Shown here: positions 12,094 to 13,158 of the stretch, piece after piece
Position numbering within the stretch: the stretch's first letter is position 1
Layout: every line of letters begins with the position of its first letter
Assembly (NCBI GenBank): GCA_903921455.1
Contig: CAIXPZ010000093.1
Coordinates: 1-13,158, forward strand
Source of the DNA: an uncultured Verrucomicrobia subdivision 3 bacterium
GTDB lineage: Bacteria; Verrucomicrobiota; Verrucomicrobiae; Limisphaerales; UBA11358
Length of the DNA stretch: 13,158 nucleotides
Reading direction: 5' to 3'
Program-made: the position numbers and the translations under genes
The notes under the pieces: generated by a model
The model's input: the letters and a program-made list of their open reading frames with translations, nothing else
Database searches by the model: none
What the model was told of the DNA's origin: nothing

Positions 12094-13158
12094 ATGCCCG
12101 AATCCTGGCAACCGACGGACGGCCCCGCGTATCGCGCCGTGGAACTGGTGCTTGAAGGCAACTGCGCCAAGCAGATCGCCGACATCCTCTACGGCCATCA
12201 CACCCCCAAGGAACATGGCCGCGTGGCCAGCCTCCTCAAGCACGCCAAAAAACAGAAGCTCCTCAAGCTCCGGCCGCCCATCAAGATCGACCTCCAGCTC
12301 CAGCTCGCCGCCCGTTTTCCCGGCCCCGTCGCTTTCCACGTCGTCAATAACGACTACGTTGCCTTCATCGAAAATCCCGTCGCTGACGAAATCTTTCGCG
12401 GCGAAGCCATTTGCCGCAAAGCCGCCGAGATTGTCGCCCAGCGCATCGTCGCGCTGCTCCAGGATAAAAAGCGCGACCCGCAGAAACCCATCATCATCGC
12501 CAACGCCGGCGGCCTCGCCGTCAGCCGCGTCGTCCGGTTTCTGGCCGAGTCGAAAAATCTGCCCGTCATCGCCGATCCCCGCCGCCTGCTGTTCATCAGC
12601 CTCAACTCCGCGTCCATGCCCTCGGACTACGGCCGCAGCGCCAACACCCTTGCCGTGCGCCTCTCCGAGATCTTCGGCGGCCAGCATCTCGCCCTCTGTC
12701 CCATCTGGCCCGACGACGTCAAAAAAGCCTACGACCACGCCGTGCGCCATATTGATTTGCTCATCTGCGGCGCCGGCACCGAACACGGCATTTTATTCAC
12801 CTGGCTCCGGCAGAACGCCGGCATCAAGCTCCCCGCCGAGGCCGTCGGCGACATCTGCCTGCTGCCCATCTCCGCCACCGGCGACGAAGTCTCCCTGGAA
12901 AAACAGGCCCCGCGTCGCGTGCGCGAAACCCTCAATCCCCATCCCACTTACCTGGATTTGCAGGCCCTCGCCAGCCGCGACAGCGTCATTTATGTCGCCA
13001 TGGGCTATCAGGCCGACGACCGCCGGCCCGACCCGGCGGCGCTCAACCGGCCCAAACACTCCAAGCTCGCCGTCACCCAAGCCATCCTCAAACACACGCT
13101 CGCCCGCACCTGTATTCTCGGCACCACCCTCGCCCGCGACCTCCTCGAAGCCCCCTGA
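12094..13158 (+). CDS. SorC/DeoR-like transcriptional regulator with sugar-binding domain
   Basis: Likely controls genes in response to a phosphorylated sugar or related ligand. The 354-aa protein begins with a putative helix-turn-helix (about residues 12-60) ending HGRVASLLKHAKKQKLLKL, which matches the end of SorC-type DNA-binding domains. The rest fits the SorC sugar-binding domain: IIANAGGLAVSRVVRFL (133-150) as the phosphate-loop region, HIDLLICGAGTEHGI (219-233), AVGDICLLPISATGDEV (250-266) and the C-terminal SVIYVAMG...ILKHTLARTCILGTTLARDLLE (297-352). Length is near family norm. I chose ATG 12094 because similarity starts there; no Shine-Dalgarno sequence is seen. It diverges from the phage block and is probably a host gene at the boundary. 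Confidence 0.68.
   Translation: MPESWQPTDGPAYRAVELVLEGNCAKQIADILYGHHTPKEHGRVASLLKHAKKQKLLKLRPPIKIDLQLQLAARFPGPVAFHVVNNDYVAFIENPVADEIFRGEAICRKAAEIVAQRIVALLQDKKRDPQKPIIIANAGGLAVSRVVRFLAESKNLPVIADPRRLLFISLNSASMPSDYGRSANTLAVRLSEIFGGQHLALCPIWPDDVKKAYDHAVRHIDLLICGAGTEHGILFTWLRQNAGIKLPAEAVGDICLLPISATGDEVSLEKQAPRRVRETLNPHPTYLDLQALASRDSVIYVAMGYQADDRRPDPAALNRPKHSKLAVTQAILKHTLARTCILGTTLARDLLEAP

Noticed and set aside
12061..12786. 241-aa leftward open frame rich in Gly, Asp and Val
   Set aside because: It is antisense to the SorC-like regulator; the composition follows from the complementary strand's codon bias.

Overview
The window is GC-rich apart from a less GC-rich patch at about 1140-1590. Most of it is one leftward (minus-strand) gene block, 11693 down to 1590, that reads as a phage or prophage DNA-metabolism and packaging module. 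Several features suggest a Verrucomicrobiota-type host: weak or absent Shine-Dalgarno sequences, short tandem runs of TTTCAGCG and TCCGCAC types, and GTAG-headed REP-like palindromes. This host guess is an inference from pattern recognition; no rRNA or marker gene is present.

Layout, left to right. (1) 1-1244 holds no convincing gene and is packed with inverted repeats, including a perfect T-shaped (three-way junction) palindrome at 479-537, a MITE-like inverted-repeat pair at 308-466, and degenerate repeats between 686 and 1071. (2) 1245-1520 (+) is a small predicted membrane protein of lower GC. (3) 1590-11693 (-) is the phage block. In transcription order it encodes: an unknown 188-aa protein; an excisionase/MerR-like HTH protein; a RuvC-like resolvase; an SSB-like protein with a DDDNVPY tail; a DEDDy 3'-5' exonuclease; a 105-aa unknown; a 48-aa unknown; a PIF1/RecD2-like helicase; a 118-aa unknown; a prim-pol/D5 primase-helicase; a zinc-finger protein; the small terminase; and the large terminase. 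Five junctions are 4-nt ATGA overlaps and others are within a few bases, so it looks like a translationally coupled operon. (4) 11694-12093 is a divergent regulatory region. (5) 12094-13158 (+) encodes a SorC/DeoR-type regulator with a sugar-binding domain, ending exactly at the window edge.

How it may work together: the primase-helicase, zinc-finger protein, SSB-like protein, helicase, exonuclease and resolvase form a nearly self-sufficient replication and recombination set, followed directly by DNA packaging genes. No integrase, portal, capsid, tail or lysis gene is visible. The region is therefore either part of a larger prophage, a decayed one, or a satellite-like element.

The most interesting signal is inside the zinc-finger gene. 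Three pairs of a 9-bp-spaced repeat (core TTAGGACG) flank an AT-rich palindrome (3798-3823) in an otherwise GC-rich gene. One pair is inverted, so it encodes different amino acids, which argues for a DNA-level role such as an iteron origin buried in a replication gene, as in lambda O.
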